Positions 39,501-47,300 of a stretch of 64,000 nucleotides of DNA are shown here, in pieces. The notes under the pieces were generated by a model, which was given only the letters and a program-made list of their open reading frames with translations, was not told the DNA's origin and did not search any database. Position numbers and translations under genes: made by a program. The DNA is from Phoebastria nigripes (taxonomy: Eukaryota > Chordata > Aves > Procellariiformes > Diomedeidae). Each line of letters starts with the position of its first letter. Position 1 is the stretch's first letter. The stretch is taken from NCBI GenBank assembly GCA_035582835.1, contig JAYKAV010002778.1, positions 663,334 to 727,333 on the forward strand, given 5' to 3'.

Positions 39501-41615
39501 NNNNNNNNNNNNNNNNNNNNNNNNNNNNNNNNNNNNNNNNNNNNNNNNNNNNNNNNNNNNNNNNNNNNNNNNNNNNNNNNNNNNNNNNNNNNNNNNNNNN
39601 NNNNNNNNNNNNNNNNNNNNNNNNNNNNNNNNNNNNNNNNNNNNNNNNNNNNNNNNNNNNNNNNNNNNNNNNNNNNNNNNNNNNNNNNNNNNNNNNNNNN
39701 NNNNNNNNNNNNNNNNNNNNNNNNNNNNNNNNNNNNNNNNNNNNNNNNNNNNNNNNNNNNNNNNNNNNNNNNNNNNNNNNNNNNNNNNNNNNNNNNNNNN
39801 NNNNNNNNNNNNNNNNNNNNNNNNNNNNNNNNNNNNNNNNNNNNNNNNNNNNNNNNNNNNNNNNNNNNNNNNNNNNNNNNNNNNNNNNNNNNNNNNNNNN
39901 NNNNNNNNNNNNNNNNNNNNNNNNNNNNNNNNNNNNNNNNNNNNNNNNNNNNNNNNNNNNNNNNNNNNNNNNNNNNNNNNNNNNNNNNNNNNNNNNNNNN
40001 NNNNNNNNNNNNNGTCGAGGGAGGGGATTCTGCCCCTCTGCTCTGCTCTGGTGAGACCCCACCTGCAGTACTGCATCCAGCTCTGGAGCCCTCAGCACAA
40101 GAAAGACATGGACCTGTTGGAGTGGGTCCAGAGGAGGGCCACGAAAATGGTCAGGGGGATGGAACACCTCTCCTATGAAGAAAGGCTGAGAGAGTTGGGG
40201 TTGTTCAGCCTGGAGAAGAGAAGGCTTCGGGNAGACCTTATTGCAGCCTTTCAGTACTTAAAGGGGGCTTGTAAGAAAGATGGGGACAAACTTTTTAGCA
40301 GGGCCTGTTGCGACAGGACAAGGGGGAATTGTTTTAAACTAAAAGAGGGTAGATTCAGACTAGATATAAGGAAGAAAGTTTTAGGCTGAGGGTGGTGAAA
40401 CACTGGCACAGGTTGCCCAGCGAGGTGGTAGATGCCCCATCCCTGGAAACATTCAAGGTCAGGTTGGAGGGGGCTTTGCGCAACCTGATGTAGTTGAAGT
40501 TGTCCCTGCCCACGGGTTGGACTAGATGACCTTTAAAGGTCCCTTCCAACCCAAACTATTCTATGATTCTATGAACTGTAGCAATTCCAGGTGTTTCTAC
40601 ACTGGTATCAAACAAGTAGATTAAAACAAATATATCTATAAAACCATATTGTTCCATGCTTTCAACATACTGTATACACAGAAAACATTTTCTTTGAAGC
40701 CAGTAACATACACTTATATAGTAACTAGCACTCAGTAACAACATATTTTAAAGAAAAGCCCACATACTTTATAAGATATAAGCCAGATGTTACACAAATG
40801 CTGACTGTTCTATTACTTCTACTATAATAAAAGATAACAAAATCTGGCAACACATTTAAAAAAATACAGCAGCAGAAATATAAGCTCTCGATTAGTCTGA
40901 ACCACCACATGATTATGTATAGATTTAGGCATTACTAAATGGTAACATAGAATTTATTTATTTTTCACAGAGAGTAAGAGCTGGGCTGTAATATAGCTCC
41001 ATGACTGTTCAAGTGAAATGAAAAAACTGTGTATGAATAACTGGAGAAATTAAAAAACGACGACAACAAAGCACCTCTTTGGATCACAACAGTCTGCCAT
41101 AACTATAAAAACTTACACAGTCAATACATCAAGAGTTAGAAAACTAAAATCTTGTAGAAAACCAGAAAATGTTCACACCTGCAAACAAAACAAAACAAAT
41201 GTTTGTGGTTCTAAGTAGTTATGAAGTTAAGTGCTACCTCTGCTGCAGAATACCCTGCTTAATTAAATCTCTGTTTCTGTGAAGAAAACATACCAATTTC
41301 ACTCTTCAATATCCACAGCCTTCCTTTGAAAAGGGAATTAGACCAGATGATCTGGAGAGTTCCCTTTCCAGCTAAATTATTCTGCTAACCTCTATTAAAG
41401 CTATGAAGCGCTAAAGAAGAATTTATTGTAAAATGTTAAAATAGAAAATAAAAAATTTTAAAAAAAATTGCTAAAGCATTAGTTACTAACCAAAATTTTT
41501 CAAATGCCAACCCTTAAAATTTTAAAGTCATCACTCACTTTTGGATCTTCAGGAAATATGTTATCTACCAGACGCTTGTAGCGAGGTCGCAAAGCAGCAC
41601 AGCAACAGCACACTC
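6425..41615 (-). CDS. EFR3A: EFR3A, partial gene: nine spliced coding exons (2-10)
   Basis: EFR3A anchors the PI4KA/TTC7/FAM126 phosphatidylinositol 4-kinase complex at the plasma membrane, helping maintain PI4P and PI(4,5)P2. Nine minus-strand segments, each with AG acceptor and GT donor, join in frame (77+128+151+122+150+138+79+136+165 = 1146 bases, 382 codons). The product matches the N-terminal half of EFR3 from the cysteine run through the alpha-helical ARM/HEAT-like rod. The A paralogue is preferred over EFR3B because of peptides such as [40 protein letters not shown] and [12 protein letters not shown], which fit my memory of EFR3A. No internal stop or frameshift is present. The first three codons and the promoter lie upstream (above 64000) and the C-terminal half lies below position 1. 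The family is usually about 820 residues, so roughly 47 percent is here. Confidence 0.95.
6834..6838. repeat. Target site duplication, left (CAAGT)
   Basis: It is an identical copy of 7406-7410 on the other side of the LTR at 6839-7405. Five bases is the usual length for ERVL-type integration. Confidence 0.7.
6839..7405 (+). mobile_element. Solo LTR of an endogenous retrovirus (ERVL-like)
   Basis: The 567-base block starts TGTACGGGGTCTGGC and ends CAACCCACCATG, flanked by an exact 5-bp duplication CAAGT (6834-6838 and 7406-7410). Inside are a TATA-like site near 7113 and a polyadenylation signal AATAAA at 7254-7259, followed by a T/G-rich R-U5-like region. The ending aligns with the ACCCACCACA ends of the two other LTRs in this window, so the final CA seems to have become TG. 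No retroviral coding region adjoins it, hence solo. Assignment to ERVL is from remembered similarity of bird LTRs and the 5-bp duplication. Confidence 0.75.
7406..7410. repeat. Target site duplication, right (CAAGT)
   Basis: It is the right partner of 6834-6838 and marks the 3' edge of the LTR. Confidence 0.7.
8207..8342 (-). CDS. EFR3A: EFR3A exon 9
   Basis: The acceptor is ..TTTTTTAATAG, with a pyrimidine tract broken by AA, and the donor GTAAGT. It has 45 codons plus one base: [45 protein letters not shown]. The frame continues cleanly from SIQ of exon 8. The VRRRDS segment differs from the mammalian sequence but is in a tolerant surface loop by comparison with paralogues (inference). Confidence 0.95.
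8343..9267 (-). other. EFR3A intron 8
   Basis: This 925-base intron between exons 9 and 8 is AT-rich with no recognisable element. Two overlapping plus-strand reading frames of about 110 codons here have no family resemblance and are taken as chance. Confidence 0.85.
9268..9346 (-). CDS. EFR3A: EFR3A exon 8
   Basis: This 79-base exon has acceptor ..GGTTACAG and donor GTAGGA. One base completes Ala, then 26 codons run [20 protein letters not shown] then IMYSIQ, ending in phase 0. The [19 protein letters not shown] segment is highly conserved in EFR3A. The donor lacks the usual GTRAGT form, though the preceding CAG is consensus. Confidence 0.95.
9347..14387 (-). other. EFR3A intron 7
   Basis: This 5 kb AT-rich intron has an A/C-rich low-complexity tract at 10206-10276 and a possible tRNA-type SINE relic near 12395-12445. 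No gene is seen. Confidence 0.8.
10206..10276. repeat. A/C-rich low-complexity tract
   Basis: This is about 70 bases of almost only A and C (AAAACC, AAACCCC units) in intron 7. On the EFR3A transcript it reads as a G/T-rich tract. Confidence 0.7.
14388..14525 (-). CDS. EFR3A: EFR3A exon 7
   Basis: The acceptor is ..CTTATTTCAG and the donor GTAAGT. It completes a Ser codon, then carries 45 codons: a Pro/Ser/Gly-rich variable linker ([20 protein letters not shown]) followed by the conserved [20 protein letters not shown] and VRPVF, ending two bases into Ala. The linker is a known variable loop of the family. The [10 protein letters not shown] segment supports EFR3A rather than EFR3B. Confidence 0.95.
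15091..15964 (+). mobile_element. LTR of an endogenous retrovirus, GC-rich, 5' edge uncertain
   Basis: This GC-rich block in AT-rich surroundings has the same plan as the LTR at 36731-37848: GCTGCAGGG..GGCTTCTGTGAG-like start, internal tandem repeats (about 15425-15600), ACCGCAACCCCCATCCC, a polyadenylation signal within GGCAATAAATTAAATTAA (AATAAA at 15769-15774), then AGTTGAGTCTGTT, TGGTAACTGGTGAG, and end AACCCACCACA. The right edge at 15964 is clear. The left edge could be at 15091 (TGTC) or around 15115. No clear target duplication is seen. Ambiguous bases occur at 15150 and 15492. Confidence 0.75.
15425..15600 (+). repeat. Degenerate tandem repeat within LTR (about 4 units)
   Basis: The units of about 40-50 bases start CAGCCCxGGGGA or a variant and continue with GGAGCAG. 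The same motif recurs about eight times in the LTR at 36731-37848, so copy number varies between family members. Confidence 0.6.
17140..17190. repeat. TTTG/T-rich simple repeat
   Basis: This is a T-rich tract with several GTTT units and interruptions (GTTTCG) in intron 6. It is low complexity only. Confidence 0.7.
18190..18210 (+). repeat. Poly-G tract, 21 bases
   Basis: This is an uninterrupted G homopolymer inside intron 6. On the EFR3A transcript it reads as poly-C. Such tracts can form four-stranded structures in DNA and are prone to length errors in sequencing. Confidence 0.85.
21472..21621 (-). CDS. EFR3A: EFR3A exon 6
   Basis: The acceptor is ..TTCCTTAG. The donor is the weak GTATTT, following ..GACAG. 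One base completes Glu, then 49 codons including [20 protein letters not shown] and [20 protein letters not shown], then two bases of Ser. It belongs to the helical rod. The donor departs from the GTRAGT consensus seen at most other exons here, so this exon may be a candidate for lower splicing efficiency (inference). Confidence 0.95.
21622..25304 (-). other. EFR3A intron 5
   Basis: This 3.7 kb AT-rich intron has no recognisable mobile element. It includes a small perfect inverted repeat at 23043-23065 and T-rich/A-rich tracts (22928-22944, 24498-24528). No gene is seen. Confidence 0.85.
23043..23065. repeat. Perfect 8-bp inverted repeat, 7-base loop
   Basis: The arms AATCTCAC and GTGAGATT surround TTACCAG. 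Both strands read as donor-like sites here (CAG|GTGAGA on plus, CTG|GTAAGTGAG on minus). No matching coding exon was found in intron 5. Confidence 0.65.
25305..25426 (-). CDS. EFR3A: EFR3A exon 5
   Basis: The acceptor is ..CATTTTCCAG and the donor GTAAGT. It has 40 codons plus two bases, running [20 protein letters not shown] then [12 protein letters not shown] and DHDPEVQT. This is one of the most conserved EFR3 stretches ([15 protein letters not shown]). Short differences from the mammalian form near the end (DHDPEVQT) are conservative and the frame is intact. Confidence 0.96.
25718..26050 (-). mobile_element. CR1 LINE 3' fragment, truncated
   Basis: On the minus strand this ends in tandem ATTCTATGA units and contains the CR1 C-terminal coding segment: [54 protein letters not shown], followed by GGACTCGATGATCTTAAGGG. 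The frame is open for about 100 codons up to the break. The same subfamily seems represented by the 49 kb copy, with which it shares YLKGGCSEV and VFKRRVD. It is inserted beside the older relic at 26163-27450 and is transcriptionally sense to EFR3A. Confidence 0.9.
26163..27450 (+). mobile_element. Ancient CR1-type LINE relic, highly decayed
   Basis: No long frame survives, but successive patches line up in the right order with CR1 ORF2 on the plus strand: [13 protein letters not shown] near 26172-26210 (family [13 protein letters not shown]), SNSQRGFVK near 26284-26310 (SDSQHGFTK), a DNA match to motif A near 26388-26418 (GTCATATCTTAACTTCAGTG versus the family's YLDFS coding), FAKNTKLA near 26640-26663 (FADDTKLG), [14 protein letters not shown] near 26810-26850, and [13 protein letters not shown] near 27213-27252. 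The 3' end near 27410-27450 resembles the GACC..AAGGTCCCTTCCA..ATTCT terminus. It is far older than the other CR1 copies here. Confidence 0.75.
28405..29958 (+). mobile_element. CR1 LINE, 5'-truncated at the reverse transcriptase
   Basis: This 1.55 kb copy starts inside ORF2 ([20 protein letters not shown]) and ends with GACCTTTAAAGGTCCCTTCC and ATTCTATGATTCTATGA at 29942-29958. It is a close sister of the copy at 38930-40574, with about 1 percent difference in the first 160 bases and about 5 percent in the 3' half by eye. It is antisense to EFR3A, in intron 4. Ambiguous bases are at 29405 and 29420. Confidence 0.93.
28415..29870 (+). pseudogene. CR1 reverse transcriptase/C-terminal region, two frameshifts
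   Basis: The first frame (28415-29092) carries the RT fingers and palm: [38 protein letters not shown] (motif A), [21 protein letters not shown] single T is missing at about 29072, exactly in the Phe codon of the catalytic FADD box, shifting into a second frame (29056-29718: [28 protein letters not shown]). A 4-base deletion near 29688, judged against the sister copy, shifts frame again before RLDIRKKF. The natural stop is TAG at 29868-29870. Confidence 0.9.
35843..35993 (-). CDS. EFR3A: EFR3A exon 4
   Basis: The acceptor is ..TATTTTTCAG and the donor GTGAGT. The first base completes the split Gly codon, then exactly 50 codons follow, including [20 protein letters not shown] and [17 protein letters not shown]. 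It ends in phase 0. The SQSIKPF and SGEPKLQV wording favours EFR3A over EFR3B, which differs at these positions. Exons 3 and 4 together are 279 bases, or 93 codons, and start and end in phase 0. Confidence 0.96.
36731..37848 (+). mobile_element. Solo LTR of an endogenous retrovirus (ERVL-like), 1.1 kb
   Basis: It starts TGTATTGGGTTTACACGGC and ends AACTCACTACA. The flanks AAGAG (36726-36730) and AAGGG (37849-37853) fit a 5-bp target duplication with one change. A TATA-like site CATATTTAAG is near 36909-36918, and AATAAA is at 37659-37664 within GGCAATAAATTAAATTAA. The internal tandem repeat occupies about 37095-37455. An open frame of 162 codons (36969-37457) runs through the tandem repeat and resembles no retroviral protein. 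It is taken as chance in GC-rich repeat. No gag, pol or env is nearby. Confidence 0.82.
37095..37455 (+). repeat. Degenerate tandem repeat within LTR (about 8 units)
   Basis: The units of about 40-50 bases follow the pattern CAGCCCATGGAGGA..CCACGCTGGAGCAGG with varied spacers. Units are imperfect, and the later ones use CCCCGTGG or CCTGAGGG at the start. It is shared with the LTR near 15.4 kb, which has about four units. Confidence 0.7.
37953..38080 (-). CDS. EFR3A: EFR3A exon 3
   Basis: The acceptor is ..TGTTTTTAG and the donor GTAAGA. It encodes 42 codons plus two bases, from [20 protein letters not shown] to the RDVVRHRYG region, covering the first helices of the EFR3 rod. It begins in phase 0, directly continuing PEDPK of exon 2, and ends two bases into a Gly codon. 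An ERV-type LTR ends 104 bp downstream of its donor (on the transcribed strand), the closest mobile element to any exon in the window. Confidence 0.96.
38930..40574 (+). mobile_element. CR1 LINE, 5'-truncated, interrupted by assembly gap
   Basis: The left part codes [20 protein letters not shown], then [20 protein letters not shown], with in-frame stops at 39064-39066 (TGA for an expected Arg CGA) and 39187-39189 (TGA for Trp TGG). After the gap the C-terminal part resumes ([60 protein letters not shown]), with natural stop TAG at 40491-40493 and tail ATTCTATGATTCTATGA at 40558-40574. It starts slightly further 5' in the element than its sister at 28405. The left edge is approximate. Confidence 0.92.
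39239..40013. other. Assembly gap (775 N)
   Basis: It lies wholly inside a CR1 copy. In the sister copy the bases between the two gap edges are 28566-29393, or 828 bases, so the missing sequence is probably the RT palm region and the gap length is slightly off or the copy has deletions. Confidence 0.99.
41335..41396 (+). mobile_element. Old CR1 3' end fragment
   Basis: The stretch GGAATTAGACCAGATGATCT followed by GAGAGTTCCCTTTCCAGCT and AAATTATTCTGCT resembles the CR1 3' terminus (GACTAGATGACCT..AGGTCCCTTCCAACCT..ATTCTATG). It is only about 60 bases and diverged. It lies 143 bases from the exon 2 donor, inside intron 2. Confidence 0.55.
41539..41615 (-). CDS. EFR3A: EFR3A exon 2: palmitoylated cysteine cluster
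   Basis: The exon starts after acceptor ..CTCTACAG and ends before donor GTGAGT. It has two bases completing a split Arg codon, then 25 codons beginning [20 protein letters not shown] and ending PEDPK (phase 0 end). The run of four cysteines near the N-terminus is the S-palmitoylation site that known EFR3 proteins need for plasma-membrane anchoring. The adjacent basic stretch RPRYKR fits membrane contact. Two leftover bases at the 5' edge imply that the upstream exon codes the Met plus two residues and the first base of Arg. That exon is not in this window. Confidence 0.95.
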
Positions 41616-44355
41616 CTGTAGAGAGATTTACCCAACAGAATTTAGAATTAAGTTTTAGGAACTCGGGTATTTTCATTTGAAGTGACTAGCTGACAAGCAA
41701 GGAGGAAAAAGATACAGTGAATTCAGCTGCTTGTTACTATCAGCAATAAAGCAAAATGAAGGTAATTGAAAATAACTGAGAAGTCAAATAAGCAAAACTA
41801 CTATTATAATGTAATACATGAGAAAATATGCAAGCATCTTAGGTACTAGAAATGTACCTGTCATCCAGCCATACTTAAAAACATGCAGAAAAATCAAGAA
41901 ATTTCAAAATTTAGTAATATTAAAAAAGGCTACTTCATTTGCTGTTTTATCTTCATTCAGAATGATAATTTCAAAACATAACTAAACATGCATTATGCTC
42001 ACTGTTCTACAAAAAAAGTCAACTATGAAATCTTCTCTTTTACAGGCACCAATATAAAGCAATATAAGCCACAATATACAAAACAAGCTCTCCCTTCATT
42101 ATCCCGCTATTTTACTGGGCATTGGACAAAAGACAGTCACTTGAACTGGAGAAAGGAATTTTTCTTATCTCATTTTTGCTCTGCTACTAATACCGTACTC
42201 ATATAAAGATAATCAGAACAATACATGTAACTTGCAATTTTATGAATTCAAAGAGACTCATACTGCCTGCTCTAAAAAGATAGAAACCTACAAAGTATGG
42301 TTTGTTTTTTCTAGCACTCAGGACTATTAGAACTTTGGAATAATTCCAGTTCATATTAAAAAATAGCACCTGAAGTAAAAACTCAGCACAAAAAGAAAAT
42401 AAAAAAGTTTCTAGATATCTGTCCAACTGTTTTATCAGTGCAGCTTTATTCCCAAGGAATTTAAATGTTTTGACAAATCAGGTTTTAAATGTTTCAGTGG
42501 ACATATTATCAGACTAACTCACTGATCAGGTCTCAGATCAACATTAAAGCAGCCCTGATGCACAAGAGCCACTAAGTAGAAAATAATACACTGAATAATA
42601 ATATACCACGTATGCATGCAGATCAGTGGCTTTCTAGTCTTTCAAATCTCAATACCTAGAGCATTCAGAGTAGCTAAATATCTTACAAATATCTTATTAA
42701 ATTATCCATTTATGTACTCAAAAAAAATTGTAAAACACTTTGCTAAAAATAGTAAAAGCTGCAAAAGCTTTTACTGCAAATAAAAATAGGGAAAAGAATA
42801 AAGGGCATCTTGGCAGTAACTTTGATGATTACGATTCATCTGCAAATTTTTCAGGCTGTGAAGAAGTATTAGACAAATACATCAGGATTTGTATTTCTTT
42901 ACTTAAGATATCCAAGTAACCTTAGTTGTCTTTAACCACATTTATCAGAACATCTGGGAGATTCATGACAAAGACTTCCCCTGCCGCACTTGTTTTTATT
43001 ACAAGATTCTACATGAGTAGACATTCTCCCTCTATTCCACCTGTTTTCTGATACCACTTGTCTTTTGGACAAAAAAATGAATTCTGCTCATAGTCTGACA
43101 ACTTAATTCTTGCAAGTTATTTAATCAAAAATAATTATCAAAGATAGATCTATGATTTTAAAACCACGCTTTAACTCTAAGTTCTCCTCAGTGGTCTTTT
43201 AACTCTGGTCATGAATTATAGTCATATATCACCAGTAAGATGAACACAGACTTACAACTTCAATACATAACTATGAAAACAAAAAACACTCAATATTCCA
43301 GTTGTTTATTCCTTGAGTGTTTTTGTGTGAAATAGTATTTTGTTACTACTGTCAAGTTCTTCATACGACTCCTGTTGACATCTCCTACTCACAGAGGTCT
43401 AACGAATGTAAAAATCTACATTTACATAAAAGCTGCAGGTACGAAGTAGCTAAAAACAAAGTTATTTCATGTGTCACTGGAAAACGTAGGTATCAAAAGA
43501 GGTTAAAAACCTACTTGACTTAAAATAGAAATAATTCAGACAGCTGTACAAAAATACTCTGTTGAGAGCAATATTGTGTAACATTTCAAAAGTAAAATCA
43601 TAATAAGAAAGGAGTACTTCATTAGTGTCTAGTATATCACTCAGTATTGCGAAATTCAAGTAAGACCATCAAAATCCACCAAAATAAGACCTAATATTGT
43701 TAAATGTTTCTTGAGTTAGGTATTCAGCTCTGCACCTGGCTCAACACTCTTTGTACTTGTGTCTTCCTACCTGATTTTCTACGTTATGGACCTCTAACAC
43801 TGGTCCAGAGTAAACAGTATGTTTGATTACTACTAAGTATAACAAAATATTCTTACAATAACTGTAGTAAAATATTTTGCTACAGCTATCTAAAACATAA
43901 CAAGAACAGAAAATGTTGTAAAATATTGCATGCAATAAATAGAGAGGCAATTAAAAATGCTTTTAGAGTTAGTTTCTCCTTCTTTAAGTGACAGAAGAAG
44001 AAAATCCTTGCAAAGAACCACAATTTAAATCTTCAAACGGTGTTTTAGAACCGTGTTAATTACATAAATTTAACATAAAACCTGGATACAGTTACTCCTT
44101 TGAGAAGGATAAAAAATATCAGATAACAATACCAACTCATTCTGGCAGCCTTACCAGATGGTTTCAGTTAATGGAAACTCAACATTGTTCAAATACTGCT
44201 CTTCAAATTTATGGCACACAGTGAATTCTGACATAAAAAAATGCCTAACAATAAGTATATTGCATAAGATTTGAAAATTTTCTCTTCCCCCCATCCTGGA
44301 TTTTCAGTAGTATCTTTACATTGCTATGTATTTATTTATAGCACAGTTTACATGA

Positions 44356-44393
44356 AAAAAAACCAAACAAACAAACAAACCAAAACCAAACTT
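44356..44393. repeat. AAAC-rich simple repeat
   Basis: This is a run of A-rich units with repeated AAAC/CAAA, about 38 bases, in intron 1. Confidence 0.7.
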
Positions 44394-47300
44394 TTCAAAG
44401 AATTCTCTATCATCAAAATATAAAACTAAAATTAATATGAATGTTAATGTCATTAAAAGAACTTCCTAAATTAAACAGAACATTCAAGTATCAGAAAGCG
44501 AGAGTTAATCTATCAAAGCTTTCAGCCTCCAAAGATATTTTGAGTAGAGAAATTTAAGCAGAACACTGTCAGAAAAAAAAGTGACAGGCTCTCCAAAGAA
44601 CACAGAAAAAAAGAAAACCAAAAGCAAAACCCAAAACAATTAACAGTCATGAGACAGATTTTGTGGAAAAACTATTAATCATTGCTCAGTGTTTTGAAAT
44701 AACCAGGAAAGATTAATAAAAACATAGGAATAGGTTTAAAAAAAAATATGAATATAAAAAAAACCAAACCACACAAAAATCAAGTCTTAACAACATACAT
44801 TAAAAATAGATTGAACTTAAAAAAATAAATCAGAATCTAGGAACATTTCACTACGTAGACGAGGAAAGATGAATGTTGTAAAAGATGGATGGAAGCTGAG
44901 CAATTGAAAACAGATTCTCTACTGCTTGGATACAAATTTAACCCAGATAAAAGTTGATCCAAATAAACACATTCGTTTCACACAAATATGCTGTTTTGTA
45001 GGTCTACAGAACGCAGTCACTAAGCCAGGTAAAAAGAACCTGTTCCATTTTATGCAGGTTTATCGATGAAAAATCCTATGACAATTCCCTTTCAGTGTCA
45101 GGCAAAATTTGCATTTTAATGGTCTCCCCCTTGAAGACACCTTTACGTCATTTTATACAAGTAAATATAAAGGTTAAAGCAGTATCTACAGAGAAGTTCA
45201 CACTGTTACATGATAGTCAACATAAAAGGTTTAAAAAATACTTATTGTTTACTTCTCCAACAGCGGGATTTTCCAAGTTTAAACATGCATGTTCTCTTCT
45301 GCTAAAGGAGTCCTGTAATCTGCATTTTACATGTTAAGACTGTACATATTTATCAGCTGTATGGGTATTTCTTTTTACACACATTTATTCTACACAATAG
45401 CAGTAAGAAGAAACAGTCCACGTTATCAGAAAATGGTAATTTCACCTACCCAAACACATACATGGTCTTGGTTCAAAAGCAGAACTATAATCATAGGCTT
45501 TTTCTTGCTCAACAGTTGGAACTTGAACATACTGCCTCATCCTGGATATGATTTCACTCCCCGGGTACTCTCTCCTTTTTCAGAAATTTGCGCTCTCACA
45601 CTAGCATAGAAGCAGTTACTTCACGCAAGGGCTCTGCAATACTGTAAGCTTATCTGATTAGCTCTGTGACATCTACATAAAGCCACCAAACACGTGAAAA
45701 ACTTCAGTATCAAATTCTGTTAACAAGGCCAGGCACAAGAAAAGAAAAAAGAATAAAAGATACATTGTCAATGTGTAATTCATAACTCATTGAGTGAAAC
45801 TGCACAAAGCCAGTTTCATTACTTCAACTTCCCCGGAACACGCAGTTCATTATTTCTGTCACTAGAAGCAAAAAAATCAGTATAGTTTCAGAAAAAACTG
45901 TGTTCAGTCAGCTGCCACATATCACTGTATAGTGATAAATATTTTAGCAAAACATACTCACTTGATCTTGCTGAAGAATGGCCAGAAAAAAATTATTTAA
46001 CGCAGACTGCTGATCAAAAAGGCTTTTTAAACAGAAGGGTTTATCTCTAAGATTAGAGAAGCACTTTAAAAATGAATAGGTTAATGAAATTAACATTATC
46101 TCTAATAATACTTCAGAATTTAAGAAGCAAGGATTACAGAATTTAAATCCTTAACATCCTTACTCACAAAGATCATGAAACATCAGGTAGAAAATCAATT
46201 TTAAGTTAAGCAATTCTGAAGTTACTTTCTGGCTTCCCATTACTTCTCAACATTTTATCGTTTTACTTCCTACATTATATCCACTTGGGTAACACAAATA
46301 CAGGATTTTCATATAGGTATTTTTATAAACCCTGGAAATTATAAAGTACTGTTTTTAATAAAATCACAACTAATAATTTCCACTAAATAACAATTCCATA
46401 CCAATTCTAGACTTAAGAGACTAGTGCTAATAAACTAGTGTCTACTGCAAATAAATTCAGAGAAAACACTGAGCTGCACAGAAGCTGTCACCACATAGTT
46501 TACTAAAGAAACCCTATGGTGTGACTTAGAAAAATACACATTACAATAAAGTTTTATTTCAAATGAGTTTGTCTGAATATTCACTGCTACATCTTACTCA
46601 TAAAAATTACAGAAAAACAAAACCTTCAGGCTGGCTTTAAACATAAAACACCAAGTTCTGCCCATCAAGTATAAAACTGCCAGATTATTTTCCTCTTTAT
46701 CAAAACCTAGCAAAACAGAAAACAAATGGATTGTATTATTTATCTAATGCTAGAATTTCTTCCAAAATTTTGTAATGCCGTCTAATATTGTTGTCAACTG
46801 TTTGCAGAACATTAACAACCTGAACCAAGATTTCATGTCCACTCACTGAATGTTTTTGTTATGTCCCAAGCTTGGATCTGGTCATCCATATCTTTACTGT
46901 CTATCTTCCAAGATTTAGAAAAAAACAATATCTTATTCTATCAAAAAATAGTATAATTAACATAAACGTTTGAATCTACAGATAAATGCGTGTTTTGCTA
47001 ATATCAAGAAACTGAGCAATATTAAAATTACATTTGGTTGGTCAATGTACTTAAATGTAACTATGTAAAAACTGAGTACTTCACTTTTATACATTAAACT
47101 TTCACTTTACTTATTTTTCTATATCTGAGATGAGAAATATAAACAAAAAGAAATTTGTTTCAAATATCCAGAGAACAGTGCATAAAATAACACTTCAACC
47201 ACTACATTAACTATACCTGGTTCGTTTTGGACTGTTAATATCAGTTGATGCATTTAATTCAGAACTAAAACTATTTTCAAGGGCATTGCCCTTCCACTAT

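Larger units (their letters stand above)
38081..41538 (-). other. EFR3A intron 2
   Basis: This 3.5 kb intron is dominated by a plus-strand CR1 with an assembly gap (38930-40574) and a short older CR1 tail (about 41335-41396). The rest is AT-rich with no recognisable gene. Confidence 0.85.

Noticed and set aside
39057..40167. Two reading frames of over 320 codons on the minus strand
   Set aside because: They are mostly translated N from the assembly gap with CR1 antisense ends.
6425..41615. EFR3B as the identity of the gene
   Set aside because: Key segments ([46 protein letters not shown]) fit EFR3A and differ from what I recall of EFR3B.
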